64,000 nt of DNA from Dawidia soli (lineage in GTDB: Bacteria; Bacteroidota; Bacteroidia; Cytophagales; Cyclobacteriaceae). The DNA is taken from the NCBI RefSeq assembly GCF_018598185.1, contig NZ_JAHESC010000005.1, positions 124,001 to 188,000 on the forward strand, given 5' to 3'. Under the pieces are notes generated by a model. The model saw only the letters and a list, made by a program, of their open reading frames with translations. It had not been told where the DNA came from and made no database searches. This document shows, in pieces, positions 8,779 through 17,493 of the stretch. Each line of letters begins with the position of its first letter. Positions within the stretch are counted from its first letter, which is position 1. The position numbers and the translations under genes are program-made.

Positions 8779-8876
8779 TATTGGGCTTTTTTCTTAAAAG
8801 ACTCTGACATTTTACATGGACACCACTTTTACGATGTCTTAGTGGATAATTATCCGGTGAAACGTCAAAAAGCGGA

Positions 8877-8911
8877 AGCGGTCCCGCAAGCACTCTGCGC
8901 ACGGAACCGCT
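8877..8911 (-). terminator. likely terminator after the susD gene
   Basis: Imperfect hairpin read on the minus strand from 8911 to 8877: AGCGGTTCCGTGCGCA pairs with TGCTTGCGGGACCGCT, and five T residues follow after a short spacer (8871-8867). It lies about 20 bases past the susD stop and before marR. Confidence 0.5.
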
Positions 8912-8932
8912 ACACTATCCTGTCTGTCAGTG

Positions 8933-10732
8933 TCAGTACAGGTCATTTTGGGTTAACGCCGACTCGCCATTCGAGGTGCTCAGGTCGATTTGACGTTGAG
9001 GAATGGGGAAGTGCTCATTCTTACCGGCGATGAACTTTCCTCCCTGGATGTCGGTCGTGATGGTGCTCTCATAGGTAAAGAACGCAGTCAATGCATCCTC
9101 GGCAATTTCCCAGCGCACCAGGTCGAAGAAACGGTGGCCTTCCATTGCCAGCTCCAGCTTGCGCTCGAAGTAAATGGCCTTCAGACTGAACTCCCGGCCA
9201 CCGGCCGTAAAGGCGCCGGCAGGGTATTCTGCTATCTCGTAGGTCGCCGCCGGCGTTGTAGTATAACCGTCGAGTGGCTTGCTGGCGTCTATATACTCGT
9301 AGACGAAGTTTTGCGGATCGGCCGCGCGTGCACGTACCTGATTGACATATCCCTGTGCGATGTTATAGTTACCCAACTGCGCTTCCACTTCGGCAGCCAT
9401 CAGCAATACGTCGGCAAAACGGATCACATTCAGGTTGATGGCCGTACCCGGTGCCCACACACTTTGATCGGAATACTGGTTCTGCGTGGCTTGCATGTAA
9501 ATGTTCTTTTTCGGCGAGTACGGACCGGCATAGGTTTGGCCCGGGCTGCGGATCCAGTTAGCCCCCGGGTGGTGACCCCAGTCCAGGTAGGGGAGGCCGC
9601 GGCGACCAACCGTCCAGTCCAGGCGCGGATCGAGGTTGCCCGTGTCTTCGGTGAACGCCGTGTTGGATGCAACGCCCTGGTCGCTTTTCACCGGGTGGTT
9701 GTTGTACTCGTCCAGGTAGGGCAGGCCGTCGTCATCCGTGCGGTACGAGTTTACCAGGTCCTGTGTAGGTTGGAAGAAACCACAGCAGCGGAAGGGGCTG
9801 TCGCCATACGGGAAGTTGAGCATGTCGCCCTGGTTGGCGTTGGCAATGCTGCCCGAACCATCGTTGGCAACCATCTGGATGGCAAATACCGACTCGGAGT
9901 TGTTCTCCGTAGCGGCATCGAAGTTGTCGTGAAAATGTGCCACCAGCGCATACTTCAGACCGTTGCTGGTGACACCCTGTGACACAACCTGGTCGAAGAG
10001 CGCTTTGGCTTCCGGATACTTCTTTTGATAGAGGTACGTTTTGGCCAGGTACGTCATCGCCGCCCACTTGTTCACGCGGCCCACATCGGACTGCGTCGGG
10101 GGCAGGTTATCGACTGCGTACTGAAAATCATCTTCGATCTTGGGCCACACGTCTACCGTGTTCACAACCTTGCCCGCTTCCGCAGATGGAATGGTCTCGT
10201 CGATCCACGGAATGTTGCCAAAGATCTTCTTCAGTTCAAAGTAAAAGTGCGCCCGCAGGAAACGGGTCTCGGCAGCAACGACCTTTTTCTCGTCTTCGGT
10301 CATGTCGGTCGTTTCCGCCATAACCTTCAATACGGAGTTGGTACGATTGATCCCCTCATATACCGTGCGCCACTTACTGTTAAAGTAGGAGTTCGTCGGG
10401 TCGGCGGTAAACTTCGCAATGGCGTCCACGGCAGCCTGGTCGCTACCGTCGCTGCCTTTGTGCGCATCGCCGCCCGCGATGGAGCCGAATACCCAGTTGC
10501 TCGGAGAAGCCTCCCACGCATTGCTGCCCGACAGATTCTGCACCGAGTTGTTTACATACTGTTGCCCGTCCAGTGCCGCATAGGCCGCCAGCAGCAGTGC
10601 ATTGACACCCGCCTTCGTCGCCAGCTGGTCTTCGCTCAGCGCACCTTGCGCCGGTATATCGAGCTCGTCCTTACAGCCGCCCAGCAAAAGCCCGGCTGCG
10701 ACGAGGGAGAGAATAATTTTATGAAATCGCAT
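8933..10732 (-). CDS. SusD/RagB-family nutrient-binding lipoprotein
   Basis: Surface lipoprotein that caps a SusC transporter and binds substrate, about 599 residues. The signal peptide ends in lipobox LLGGC (Cys about 20). The TPR-like helical core shows the usual SusD N-terminal YVNNSVQNL and WRTVYEGINRTNSVL segments, then RFLRAHFYFEL, AAMTYLAKTYLYQKKYPEA and the C-terminal NLNVIRFADVLLMAAEVEAQLG and ERKLELAMEGHRFFDLVRW motifs that define the family. ATG 10732 is preferred over a TTG two codons upstream. It follows the SusC gene by 26 bases. No glycoside hydrolase adjoins the pair, so the substrate is unknown. Confidence 0.95.
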   Translation of the reverse strand: MRFHKIILSLVAAGLLLGGCKDELDIPAQGALSEDQLATKAGVNALLLAAYAALDGQQYVNNSVQNLSGSNAWEASPSNWVFGSIAGGDAHKGSDGSDQAAVDAIAKFTADPTNSYFNSKWRTVYEGINRTNSVLKVMAETTDMTEDEKKVVAAETRFLRAHFYFELKKIFGNIPWIDETIPSAEAGKVVNTVDVWPKIEDDFQYAVDNLPPTQSDVGRVNKWAAMTYLAKTYLYQKKYPEAKALFDQVVSQGVTSNGLKYALVAHFHDNFDAATENNSESVFAIQMVANDGSGSIANANQGDMLNFPYGDSPFRCCGFFQPTQDLVNSYRTDDDGLPYLDEYNNHPVKSDQGVASNTAFTEDTGNLDPRLDWTVGRRGLPYLDWGHHPGANWIRSPGQTYAGPYSPKKNIYMQATQNQYSDQSVWAPGTAINLNVIRFADVLLMAAEVEAQLGNYNIAQGYVNQVRARAADPQNFVYEYIDASKPLDGYTTTPAATYEIAEYPAGAFTAGGREFSLKAIYFERKLELAMEGHRFFDLVRWEIAEDALTAFFTYESTITTDIQGGKFIAGKNEHFPIPQRQIDLSTSNGESALTQNDLY

Positions 10733-10758
10733 AATCAAAGCGTTGTATTTTTAAACGA

Positions 10759-13700
10759 TTAGAACGTGATGTTTACACCCACCAGGTATTGGCGCTGGTT
10801 GGGATAGACCCCTTCGTCGATGCCGAACGATGTGGTCGTAGAGAACGACTGGTTCAAGCTGCCGCCCGACTGGTTGTTGGTATTGGCCGTCACGCCGATC
10901 TCCGGATCCAGGCCCGAGTAACCGGTAATGGTAAAGAGATTGGCGGCTTGTACATAGATACGGGCCCGCTCGAGGTGGAGCTTGCTGAGCGTCGATGCCG
11001 GCAGTGTATACCCTATTTGTACATTCTTGGCACGCAGGTAGGACCCGTCTTCTACGAAGTATGAGTTCGGTACGCTGGCAGAGCTGAAAGAACCGACGTT
11101 CTCCTGGATCGGAGCCTTGGCATTTCTGTTGGTCTCGGTCCACGAGTCGTACAGTGCCGTCTGACTTTTCGCGCCCTGGAAGCTCGACTGGAAGTCGGTC
11201 CACCATTTCACGTTGTTCCAGATGTCATTGCCAAAGGTGCCGTACAGGAAGATACTGAAGTCCCACGCTTTATAGGTAGCCCCCAGGTTGATACCCAGGC
11301 TGAAGTCGGGGTTCGGGTTGCCCAGGAACGTGCGGTCGTCTTCGGTGATCTGGCCATCGCCGTTGATGTCCGCATAGCGGAAGCGGCCCACGGCCACGTC
11401 GGACTGATACACGGCGTTGGTGTTGCCGGTCGCTTCACGCGCTACGGCGTTGGCGTCGTTGATCTCGTTTTCGTCGTCCCAGAAGCCGGCGACCTGATAA
11501 CCAAAGAACTGGCCGATGGAGTGGCCGATCGCGTTGCGCACGATGTTGCTGCCGCTAAATCGGCGACCTTCCTGGTCGAAGTAGTCGAAGCCGTCTGTCA
11601 GCGTCAGGATCTTGTTGCGATAGGAAGTAAAGGCCACCGACGCATTGAGCTTCAGATCGGGTGTCACGTCGAAGTTCGTCGCGATGTTCAGGTCGATACC
11701 CTGGTTGCGCATCTTGGCAACGTTCACAAAAGGTACGGTGCCCATACCCGCCGTACCGGCCAGCTCGGGGTTGTAGAGCAGGTCGCGGATCTCCTTGCGG
11801 AAGTAGTCGACCGTTACCTCCAGCTTGCCGTTCCACAGGTTCGCGTCGACGCCGATGTTGGAGTTGATGTTCTTCTCCCACTTGGCGTCGGGGTTGCCGA
11901 TACGCGTACGCTGAATACCCTCCGACGTCGTGCTGTTGGAACCACCGATGGGATAGTAAGACGACGTACGGTTACCGGCATAGGTAGTATAGGCGTTGGC
12001 CGCGTCTACGTTCAGCTGATTCCCCATCACACCGTAACCGCCGCGGATCTTGAGATCGTCCAGCCACGTAATCGATTTCAGGAAGCTTTCTTCGGAAATA
12101 CGCCAACCCGCGCTTACCGCCGGGAACCATCCGTATTGATAGGTCTTGAAGCGTGACGAACCGTCGCGACGGATCGTTGCACCCAGCAGGTACTTGTCGC
12201 TCAGGTTATAGTCCAGGCGACCGATGTACGAGAACAACGCGTCTTCAAAACGGGCGCTGGAGTTTGTCTGCGTGCCCGAACCCGTCGACAATGTCGTTAC
12301 ATCGGGGTTGAACGAAAAGTAGTTTTGTGTGGTCGCCTGGGCATAGGTACCCTGGTTCTTATAGAACTCGGTACCGGCCAGCAGCTTCACCGTGTGTTTG
12401 GTGTTGAACGTGTGCTCGTAGCTGACCGTGTTGGTCCAGGTATAGTTGTGACCTGAAAACGAGTTCTCCGTATACGAGTTTGTCGTCGTGTTCTCCTGGT
12501 TCTCATACTCCGGGAAGCTGAACGACCGGAAGTTACCGAAGTATAATTCGCCACCAAAGCTGGTGCGTACCGTTACGTCGCGCAAGATGTCGGCCTCGGC
12601 AAACATGTTACCAAACAGGCGGCGACTCAGGCCTTTGTTGTTCTTCGTACGCTCTTGTATCGCCACCGGGTTGTCGGCATTGCCCAGGCCCTGGCCGAAG
12701 CCGCCGGCGAAGTTGCCCATGATGTCGTACACCGGAATGATCGGCTGCTCGCGGAAGGCCATGCCGATGGCGCTGCCTTCTGTCAACGCGTTGACACGGG
12801 GGTTGTCGGTTACCGAGAACGCCAGGTTCTCGCCCACACGCACATGCTCGCTTACGTTATACTGGCTGTTGGACCGCACGGTATAACGCTTGAGGTACGT
12901 GTTCATGAGCGTGCCCTGCTGGTTGAAATAGTTTACCGAGAACAGGTAGCTGCCCTGGTTGCCGCCACCGCTCAGCGCCAGGTTGTGGCTGGTGATGGGG
13001 GCGGGCTCGAAGATCTCGTGGAACCAGTCGGTGCCGCCTTTGTTGGCGCGGTTGATCCGGTAGAAGCTGTTATACTCGCCCGAGCTGGTATAAAAAGGAT
13101 TGACCCTGTAGCGTGACGGGTCGACTTCCGGGTCGCCTTCGCTATAGCCTTGTGGAGCGATATAGTCGGGTAGCACCGGCGTTTGACCGTCGCCGTACAG
13201 CGGGTCGTCGATCGGCGTGCCGGGCGAGGTGTTGCGTGCCGCCTGGAACTTGAGCTCGGCCATTTCCTGCGGGCTGAGCAGATCCCACACGTTGCCGCTC
13301 TTCGGCCGCTGCGTGCCGTAGTATGCATCGTATTGTACTTTCACACGGTCCTTGCCACGCTTGGTGGTGATGATGATCACACCGTTGGCCGCGCGGGAAC
13401 CGTAAATGGAAGCCGAACCCGCGTCTTTCAACACCTGCATGCTCTCGACGTCGTTCGGGTTGATATCGTTGATATTCTGCGTAGGCACACCGTCTACCAC
13501 GTAGAGCGGCGCGTTGTTGCCAAAGGTGTTCAAACCGCGGATGCGGATCTGCGGAGCCTCTCCCGGCTGGCCCGAGCCCAGCACGGTCACACCCGGAGCG
13601 CGGCCCTGCATCTGGCTGGTCAGCTGGGGCGACGGCTGCAGCGCCATCTCGTTCATGTTGATAACGGCCACAGCACCGGTCAGGTCCTTCTTCAACTGCG

Positions 13701-14028
13701 TGCCGTAACCTACCACCACTACTTCTGAAAGAGAGGTGATCTCGGGCACCAATGAAATGTCGACGGTCGTGCGGGCACCCACCGGCACTTCTTGTACCGT
13801 GTAGCCGATAAAGGAGACCACCAGCACGTCGCTGTCGGTCACCGCCAACTGAAAGTTGCCTTGCTCGTCAGTGGCCGTGCCGTTGGAAGTCCCTTTTACC
13901 AGAATGTTCACCCCCGGTAGGGGCGAGTTGTCGTCAGAGGAGGTCACCTTACCGGTAACCTGCCTACCCTGTGACCACCCCACGACGGAGAGGCAGGATA
14001 AAAACCATAACAGGTATATCTTTTTCAT
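10759..14028 (-). CDS. SusC/RagA-family TonB-dependent outer-membrane transporter
   Basis: A 1089-residue TonB-dependent importer that moves oligomeric nutrients across the outer membrane with its SusD partner. Order: signal peptide (1-20), CarboxypepD_reg-like domain (about 22-105, RQVTGKVTSSDDNSPLPGVN), TonB-box-like LSEVVVVGYGTQ near 102-113, plug (about 115-225, with VDGVPTQNINDIN and SIYGSRAANGVIIITTKRG), and a 22-strand barrel ending RQYLVGVNITF. Length is normal for SusC. The upstream 270-base gap holds an 18-bp near-palindrome (14138-14155) that may bind its regulator. The nearest regulators are the MarR and LytTR genes downstream. Substrate not predictable. Confidence 0.96.
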   Translation of the reverse strand: MKKIYLLWFLSCLSVVGWSQGRQVTGKVTSSDDNSPLPGVNILVKGTSNGTATDEQGNFQLAVTDSDVLVVSFIGYTVQEVPVGARTTVDISLVPEITSLSEVVVVGYGTQLKKDLTGAVAVINMNEMALQPSPQLTSQMQGRAPGVTVLGSGQPGEAPQIRIRGLNTFGNNAPLYVVDGVPTQNINDINPNDVESMQVLKDAGSASIYGSRAANGVIIITTKRGKDRVKVQYDAYYGTQRPKSGNVWDLLSPQEMAELKFQAARNTSPGTPIDDPLYGDGQTPVLPDYIAPQGYSEGDPEVDPSRYRVNPFYTSSGEYNSFYRINRANKGGTDWFHEIFEPAPITSHNLALSGGGNQGSYLFSVNYFNQQGTLMNTYLKRYTVRSNSQYNVSEHVRVGENLAFSVTDNPRVNALTEGSAIGMAFREQPIIPVYDIMGNFAGGFGQGLGNADNPVAIQERTKNNKGLSRRLFGNMFAEADILRDVTVRTSFGGELYFGNFRSFSFPEYENQENTTTNSYTENSFSGHNYTWTNTVSYEHTFNTKHTVKLLAGTEFYKNQGTYAQATTQNYFSFNPDVTTLSTGSGTQTNSSARFEDALFSYIGRLDYNLSDKYLLGATIRRDGSSRFKTYQYGWFPAVSAGWRISEESFLKSITWLDDLKIRGGYGVMGNQLNVDAANAYTTYAGNRTSSYYPIGGSNSTTSEGIQRTRIGNPDAKWEKNINSNIGVDANLWNGKLEVTVDYFRKEIRDLLYNPELAGTAGMGTVPFVNVAKMRNQGIDLNIATNFDVTPDLKLNASVAFTSYRNKILTLTDGFDYFDQEGRRFSGSNIVRNAIGHSIGQFFGYQVAGFWDDENEINDANAVAREATGNTNAVYQSDVAVGRFRYADINGDGQITEDDRTFLGNPNPDFSLGINLGATYKAWDFSIFLYGTFGNDIWNNVKWWTDFQSSFQGAKSQTALYDSWTETNRNAKAPIQENVGSFSSASVPNSYFVEDGSYLRAKNVQIGYTLPASTLSKLHLERARIYVQAANLFTITGYSGLDPEIGVTANTNNQSGGSLNQSFSTTTSFGIDEGVYPNQRQYLVGVNITF

Positions 14029-14137
14029 ACGCAGAAAATTTTCAGGCTAAGAAGGACCTTTGCCTACGAATTCATTTAAAGAATAGACTAACCCCCGGGT
14101 TATTGTCGACTAACAGGGCATCTCAACCGTCAGCGCA

Positions 14138-14155
14138 AACATTTCCGGAAACGTT
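14138..14155. promoter_or_regulatory. 18-bp near-palindrome upstream of susC
   Basis: AACATTTCC joined to GGAAACGTT gives two 9-base half-sites with one mismatch, about 110 bases upstream of the susC start. A third GGAAATGTT (minus strand) follows at 14158-14166, so half-sites recur. The pattern suits an operator; which protein binds is unknown. The rest of the 14029-14301 gap shows no gene. Confidence 0.4.
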
Positions 14156-14301
14156 GTAACATTTCCCCAAAACGGACTGATTGGTCGTGTGGATAAATCT
14201 AACGGAATGAATAGGTGTTGATAATCAAGGGTATATAAAAAAGTAATGCACCGCAGACGGTGCATGTGAATGTTTAAAAAATGGAAAAACCTTCTTGAGA
14301 T

Positions 14302-14625
14302 TTACTTGAGACGCCAGACACCAAACTTCCGGGTCTTTTTTCGCTTGCGCAGGCGGATCACCTGGCTGCGGTCCTGATCGATGCGCACTTCAATGTGCTC
14401 GCGCAGGACCATATCGTTCTTGATCTGTACAATGAGCCACGGTATGTCGGCGTGAAAGGTGTCGCCCAGCTGTGATTCGCCCACCTCGATCAGCCGGCTC
14501 AGCGATACTTCCTGTTCCCATGACAGGACCGAGAGGATCATGGCGTGAATCGCATCGTATTTTCCCTTCTCGATCTTTAGTTTCTTGCCGCGTTTCGACA
14601 ACGTATAGATTTCAACCATCTCCAT
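14302..14625 (-). CDS. small conserved-type protein, possibly DUF6958-like
   Basis: A 107-residue soluble protein with no signal peptide or membrane segment. It opens with a short beta strand and a Lys-rich KRGKKLKIEKGKYDAIHAMILSVLSW stretch, has an acidic middle, and ends in a very basic tail (RLRKRKKTRKFGVWRLK). The layout, a lead strand then KYDAI-type helix then a short wHTH-like fold, reminds me of DUF6958 proteins, but I cannot confirm this. The start could be ATG 14625 or 14619. It is a single gene between the susC promoter region and the iron locus. A 7-bp inverted repeat (GTACCAC/GTGGTAC, 14669-14702) lies 44 bases upstream. Confidence 0.6.
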   Translation of the reverse strand: MEMVEIYTLSKRGKKLKIEKGKYDAIHAMILSVLSWEQEVSLSRLIEVGESQLGDTFHADIPWLIVQIKNDMVLREHIEVRIDQDRSQVIRLRKRKKTRKFGVWRLK

Positions 14626-14668
14626 AGCTTCCCAGGTTAAGACCCTTCAGGGCACACATACACCGTCC

Positions 14669-14702
14669 GTACCACGAAAAATTTTAAGGAAAGATGTGGT
14701 AC
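14669..14702. promoter_or_regulatory. spaced inverted repeat GTACCAC/GTGGTAC
   Basis: Perfect 7-base arms (14669-14675 and 14696-14702) separated by 20 AT-rich bases, 44 bases upstream of the small minus-strand gene. It may be an operator or part of its leader. Evidence is symmetry and position only. Confidence 0.25.
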
Positions 14703-14841
14703 ACGAGAGGTGAAAAGAAATGATTTAATCCTGCCGCCACACTGATTATAGACAAAATCAATAATTCAATGGACGGAACGCCCAATTGCCTCGATCAACA
14801 TAACATCGTATGGATCGGCAGCGTGTGGATGGGAGGATTTC

Positions 14842-15021
14842 CTATTTCTTAGCCTGCGGCTTCAGGGCGTACCACAGTCCCGCCACAAGCGGCATGCTCA
14901 ACGTTAACCAGGAGGCAACATGCCAGAAACCCGTTCCGAGCAGTGCCGCCAGCAAACCGAACAATGTCAATGCTCCCAACAGCAAGGGAGTCTTCCAGAT
15001 GTGTAAAAAAGTAGAACGCAT
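14842..15021 (-). CDS. 59-residue two-helix membrane protein of the PepSY operon
   Basis: A short open frame from ATG 15021 to TAG 14842. It begins MRSTFLHIWKTPLLLG and has two hydrophobic helices (about 13-29 and 31-49, LLLGALTLFGLLAALLG and VASWLTLSMPLVAGLWY) and a basic end KPQAKK. It starts only seven bases after the PepSY gene stop on the same strand, so it is the last gene of that transcript. A small two-helix membrane protein after a PepSY_TM gene is, from memory, a common arrangement in Bacteroidota iron loci. Function unknown; an accessory subunit for the PepSY protein is a reasonable guess. Confidence 0.75.
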   Translation of the reverse strand: MRSTFLHIWKTPLLLGALTLFGLLAALLGTGFWHVASWLTLSMPLVAGLWYALKPQAKK

Positions 15022-15028
15022 AGTGAGA

Positions 15029-16189
15029 TCAGGATACAGAGGTTACTTCTTCTGCTACGACTTCGCGTCGCGTAAGCTGTTCGCCCTGCGCCTTGCGTCG
15101 CGCAAACCACAGGTATAGACCACTGCCCAGCACCACGAGCGTGATGATGTCAAACACCGCCCAGAGGATCTTGAGCGGCAGGCCTCCATAGTCGCCGAAG
15201 TGCAACGGCTGCGATACAAACAGGGTGTTGACATACCAGGGCATCGTGCGCATGTCGGTAAGTTCACCCGTCTGTGCGTCGATCAGCGCCGGCTTGATCA
15301 TGCGCGAGGTCCACGGCGTCGTGCCACGCATAAACACCGCGTAGTGATGCTGGCTGGTGAACATCGTGCCCGGGAAGGCAACGATCCGAACGTCCATGTC
15401 GGGGGCCGCGCGGCGTGATGCCGCGATCGCATCGTCAAACGAGCTGAGCGGACCTGCGATGGGCGGTGCCTCCTTATACGGCGCGGTCATTTCGGCCAGC
15501 TGGCCCATTTGCCACAGCGCTAAGACTGTTTCCGAAAGCGTATTGATCACACCGGTAACGCCTACCACCAACGCCCACACCACAGTGACAACGCCCAGCA
15601 GGCTGTGCAGGTCGAGCCACTTCAGGCGACGCGACTTCTCCGTGCGCACCATGCCGAAATCATACTTGCGCATAATGGGACCGTATAGCATCAGCCCCGA
15701 AACGATCGAGAATACAAACAGCAAGCCCATCAGGCCCAGGAACAGCTTACCGCCGATGCCGGCAAACATATCGACATGAAGCTTGTAGACAATGTACATA
15801 AAGCCTTCGTCAAATCGGGGCTGGTCCAGTACCTCACCCGTCCGCTCGTCGAGCGCCACGAAGTACGCTACATCGGGCGGCGCGTCAATGGAATCGGCCA
15901 GGCTCATCGTGACCACGTTGGGATGGTCTTCGCTCCAGAATACATACCGGATAACGTCGTGGGGACGCTGCGCCTGTCCGGCCGCGAGCACCTTGTCAAG
16001 ATCCATCCGGGGCGTGTCGGCCGGCATCACCGGTGCTTCCGGCTCCTTGCCCATCAGGTGGTCGATCTCTTCGTGAAAGATCAACGGCAGCCCCGTGAGG
16101 CAAAGCATAAACAGAAAGAGCGTACAGATCAGGCTCGTCCACTTGTGGATCGAAAACCAGATACGGACCGCGGTGTTAGATAGGCGCAT
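15029..16189 (-). CDS. PepSY-associated transmembrane protein (siderophore-iron reductase type)
   Basis: A 386-residue inner-membrane protein of the PepSY_TM family. It has an N-terminal helix with the His-bearing IWFSIHKWTSLI, a periplasmic PepSY-like region (about 45-135), two or three more helices with LDLHSLLGVVTVVWALVVGVTG (conserved His), a second periplasmic region and a last helix near 350-375. Family members with conserved helix histidines are thought to bind haem and reduce ferric-siderophores in the periplasm. Start ATG 16189 (MRLSNTAVRIWF) is chosen; a reading from 16258 would add a proline-rich non-homologous lead. It lies 76 bases downstream of the DUF4374 gene in the TonB-receptor operon, which fits an iron-uptake role. 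Confidence 0.9.
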   Translation of the reverse strand: MRLSNTAVRIWFSIHKWTSLICTLFLFMLCLTGLPLIFHEEIDHLMGKEPEAPVMPADTPRMDLDKVLAAGQAQRPHDVIRYVFWSEDHPNVVTMSLADSIDAPPDVAYFVALDERTGEVLDQPRFDEGFMYIVYKLHVDMFAGIGGKLFLGLMGLLFVFSIVSGLMLYGPIMRKYDFGMVRTEKSRRLKWLDLHSLLGVVTVVWALVVGVTGVINTLSETVLALWQMGQLAEMTAPYKEAPPIAGPLSSFDDAIAASRRAAPDMDVRIVAFPGTMFTSQHHYAVFMRGTTPWTSRMIKPALIDAQTGELTDMRTMPWYVNTLFVSQPLHFGDYGGLPLKILWAVFDIITLVVLGSGLYLWFARRKAQGEQLTRREVVAEEVTSVS

Positions 16190-16265
16190 AGGATATAGAA
16201 TAGGAAAGAAAAACAGGCGAAGCCCCGGAGCAGTATGTCCGGGACCCCGCCCTAACAAACCAGGA

Positions 16266-17468
16266 CTAATTATTCTGCAGCTTCACAAAACCCCAGGTAA
16301 AACCATCGTGGTCTACGTTGAAGGCTTGCGTGGCGCTCGTGCCATTGTTGTCCAGTACATAGTAGCCGTCAACGCCTTCATCGGGGTTGTGTACCCAGAA
16401 ATAGATGCGGCCGTCTATTTCCGTGATCCCTTGCTCGTTCGCCCATACATAGTGGTGCTGCGGTATGCCGGTGATCTTCGTTGCCTCGCCCGTGGCAATG
16501 TCGATGGCGTAGTAGTCGAAGATAATGGCTTCGAAGTTGCTGAAGTCGTTGTTCAGTGATGAGGAAGGCAACTCGATATACAGCTTGCCGTCGCGCACCA
16601 GGCCAATAGCGATCGAAGAATTTACATCGTAATCCGTTACACGTATGATCCAGTCTTCGTCCACCTCGGTAGCACCCTTTTTGATACGGATCACAGCAGA
16701 CTTTGAAAAGTCGCCGCCCAGACCGGGGCTATAAATATACAGCGCACCGTCGTCGCCCAGGGTCCACATCTTGTTGGCGGAAGAGCCCCAGCCGACGGCG
16801 TTCACACCGTCGTAAGTAATGACTTTGTCAAGCTTGTTGTCGGCCATGTTAATCACCGCCAGCTCGATGTGATCGATCTGGTCATCGCCGTAGCCCTGAC
16901 CCTGCGTGGTACCGTAGGTGATGCTGGCATAGAGCTTTCCCTCTTTGGCCGCCAGGATGTGTTTGCCGATCACCTGGTATGCCGCCACCTCTTCTTTGCG
17001 CAGGTCGGCGAAGTCGATCTCGCCGGTGCGCTGCATGGTGGTGGGGTTAAAGAGCTGCAGCTTCATGGTGCCGCGGATCTCGTCCTGGTAATACCCGTGC
17101 GTGTCGTCCACGATCAGGAATTGCGTAGCGTCGGCAATAAAGCCGTCCTCCTGAATGCTGCCGTCGGCCGTCACCGTGTATCGCTGCAGGCCGGTAGTGC
17201 CGGTCGGGCTCGTACGGCTGAAGAGCCAGTTCTTATAGGCGCGGAAGCCGAATGCGTCGGTCACGCTCTTGGACTGAGACGATACGCTCGCCACCGTGCC
17301 CGTAGGTTGATCTTTAAAATTGGTGATATAGCCGGCGCCGAACTTTTCAATCGCCGTCAGGATCACGTACTGCCCGCCGGCATCCGATGAATCGTCGTCG
17401 CTACACGCAGTAAACAACAAGGTAACCGCCAGGAAGCATGCGCTTAGCTTGAAGAGAGATTTAGTCAT
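16266..17468 (-). CDS. DUF4374 lipoprotein of the iron-uptake locus
   Basis: A 400-residue lipoprotein: signal peptide with lipobox LLFTAC (Cys about 22) then an acidic linker SDDDSSDAGG. The rest is a beta-propeller-like DUF4374 domain: FRAYKNWLFSRTSP, GYYQDEIRGTMKLQLFNPTTMQRTGEIDFADL and the closing GITEIDGRIYFWVHNPDEGVDGYYVLD fit this Bacteroidota family. DUF4374 proteins are nearly always encoded beside a TonB receptor and a PepSY membrane protein, as here. They are presumed to take part in ferric-siderophore capture, though no activity is established. It is 25 bases downstream of the receptor gene. Confidence 0.88.
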   Translation of the reverse strand: MTKSLFKLSACFLAVTLLFTACSDDDSSDAGGQYVILTAIEKFGAGYITNFKDQPTGTVASVSSQSKSVTDAFGFRAYKNWLFSRTSPTGTTGLQRYTVTADGSIQEDGFIADATQFLIVDDTHGYYQDEIRGTMKLQLFNPTTMQRTGEIDFADLRKEEVAAYQVIGKHILAAKEGKLYASITYGTTQGQGYGDDQIDHIELAVINMADNKLDKVITYDGVNAVGWGSSANKMWTLGDDGALYIYSPGLGGDFSKSAVIRIKKGATEVDEDWIIRVTDYDVNSSIAIGLVRDGKLYIELPSSSLNNDFSNFEAIIFDYYAIDIATGEATKITGIPQHHYVWANEQGITEIDGRIYFWVHNPDEGVDGYYVLDNNGTSATQAFNVDHDGFTWGFVKLQNN

Positions 17469-17493
17469 AGAACAGTAGAATTTAATAGTTAGC

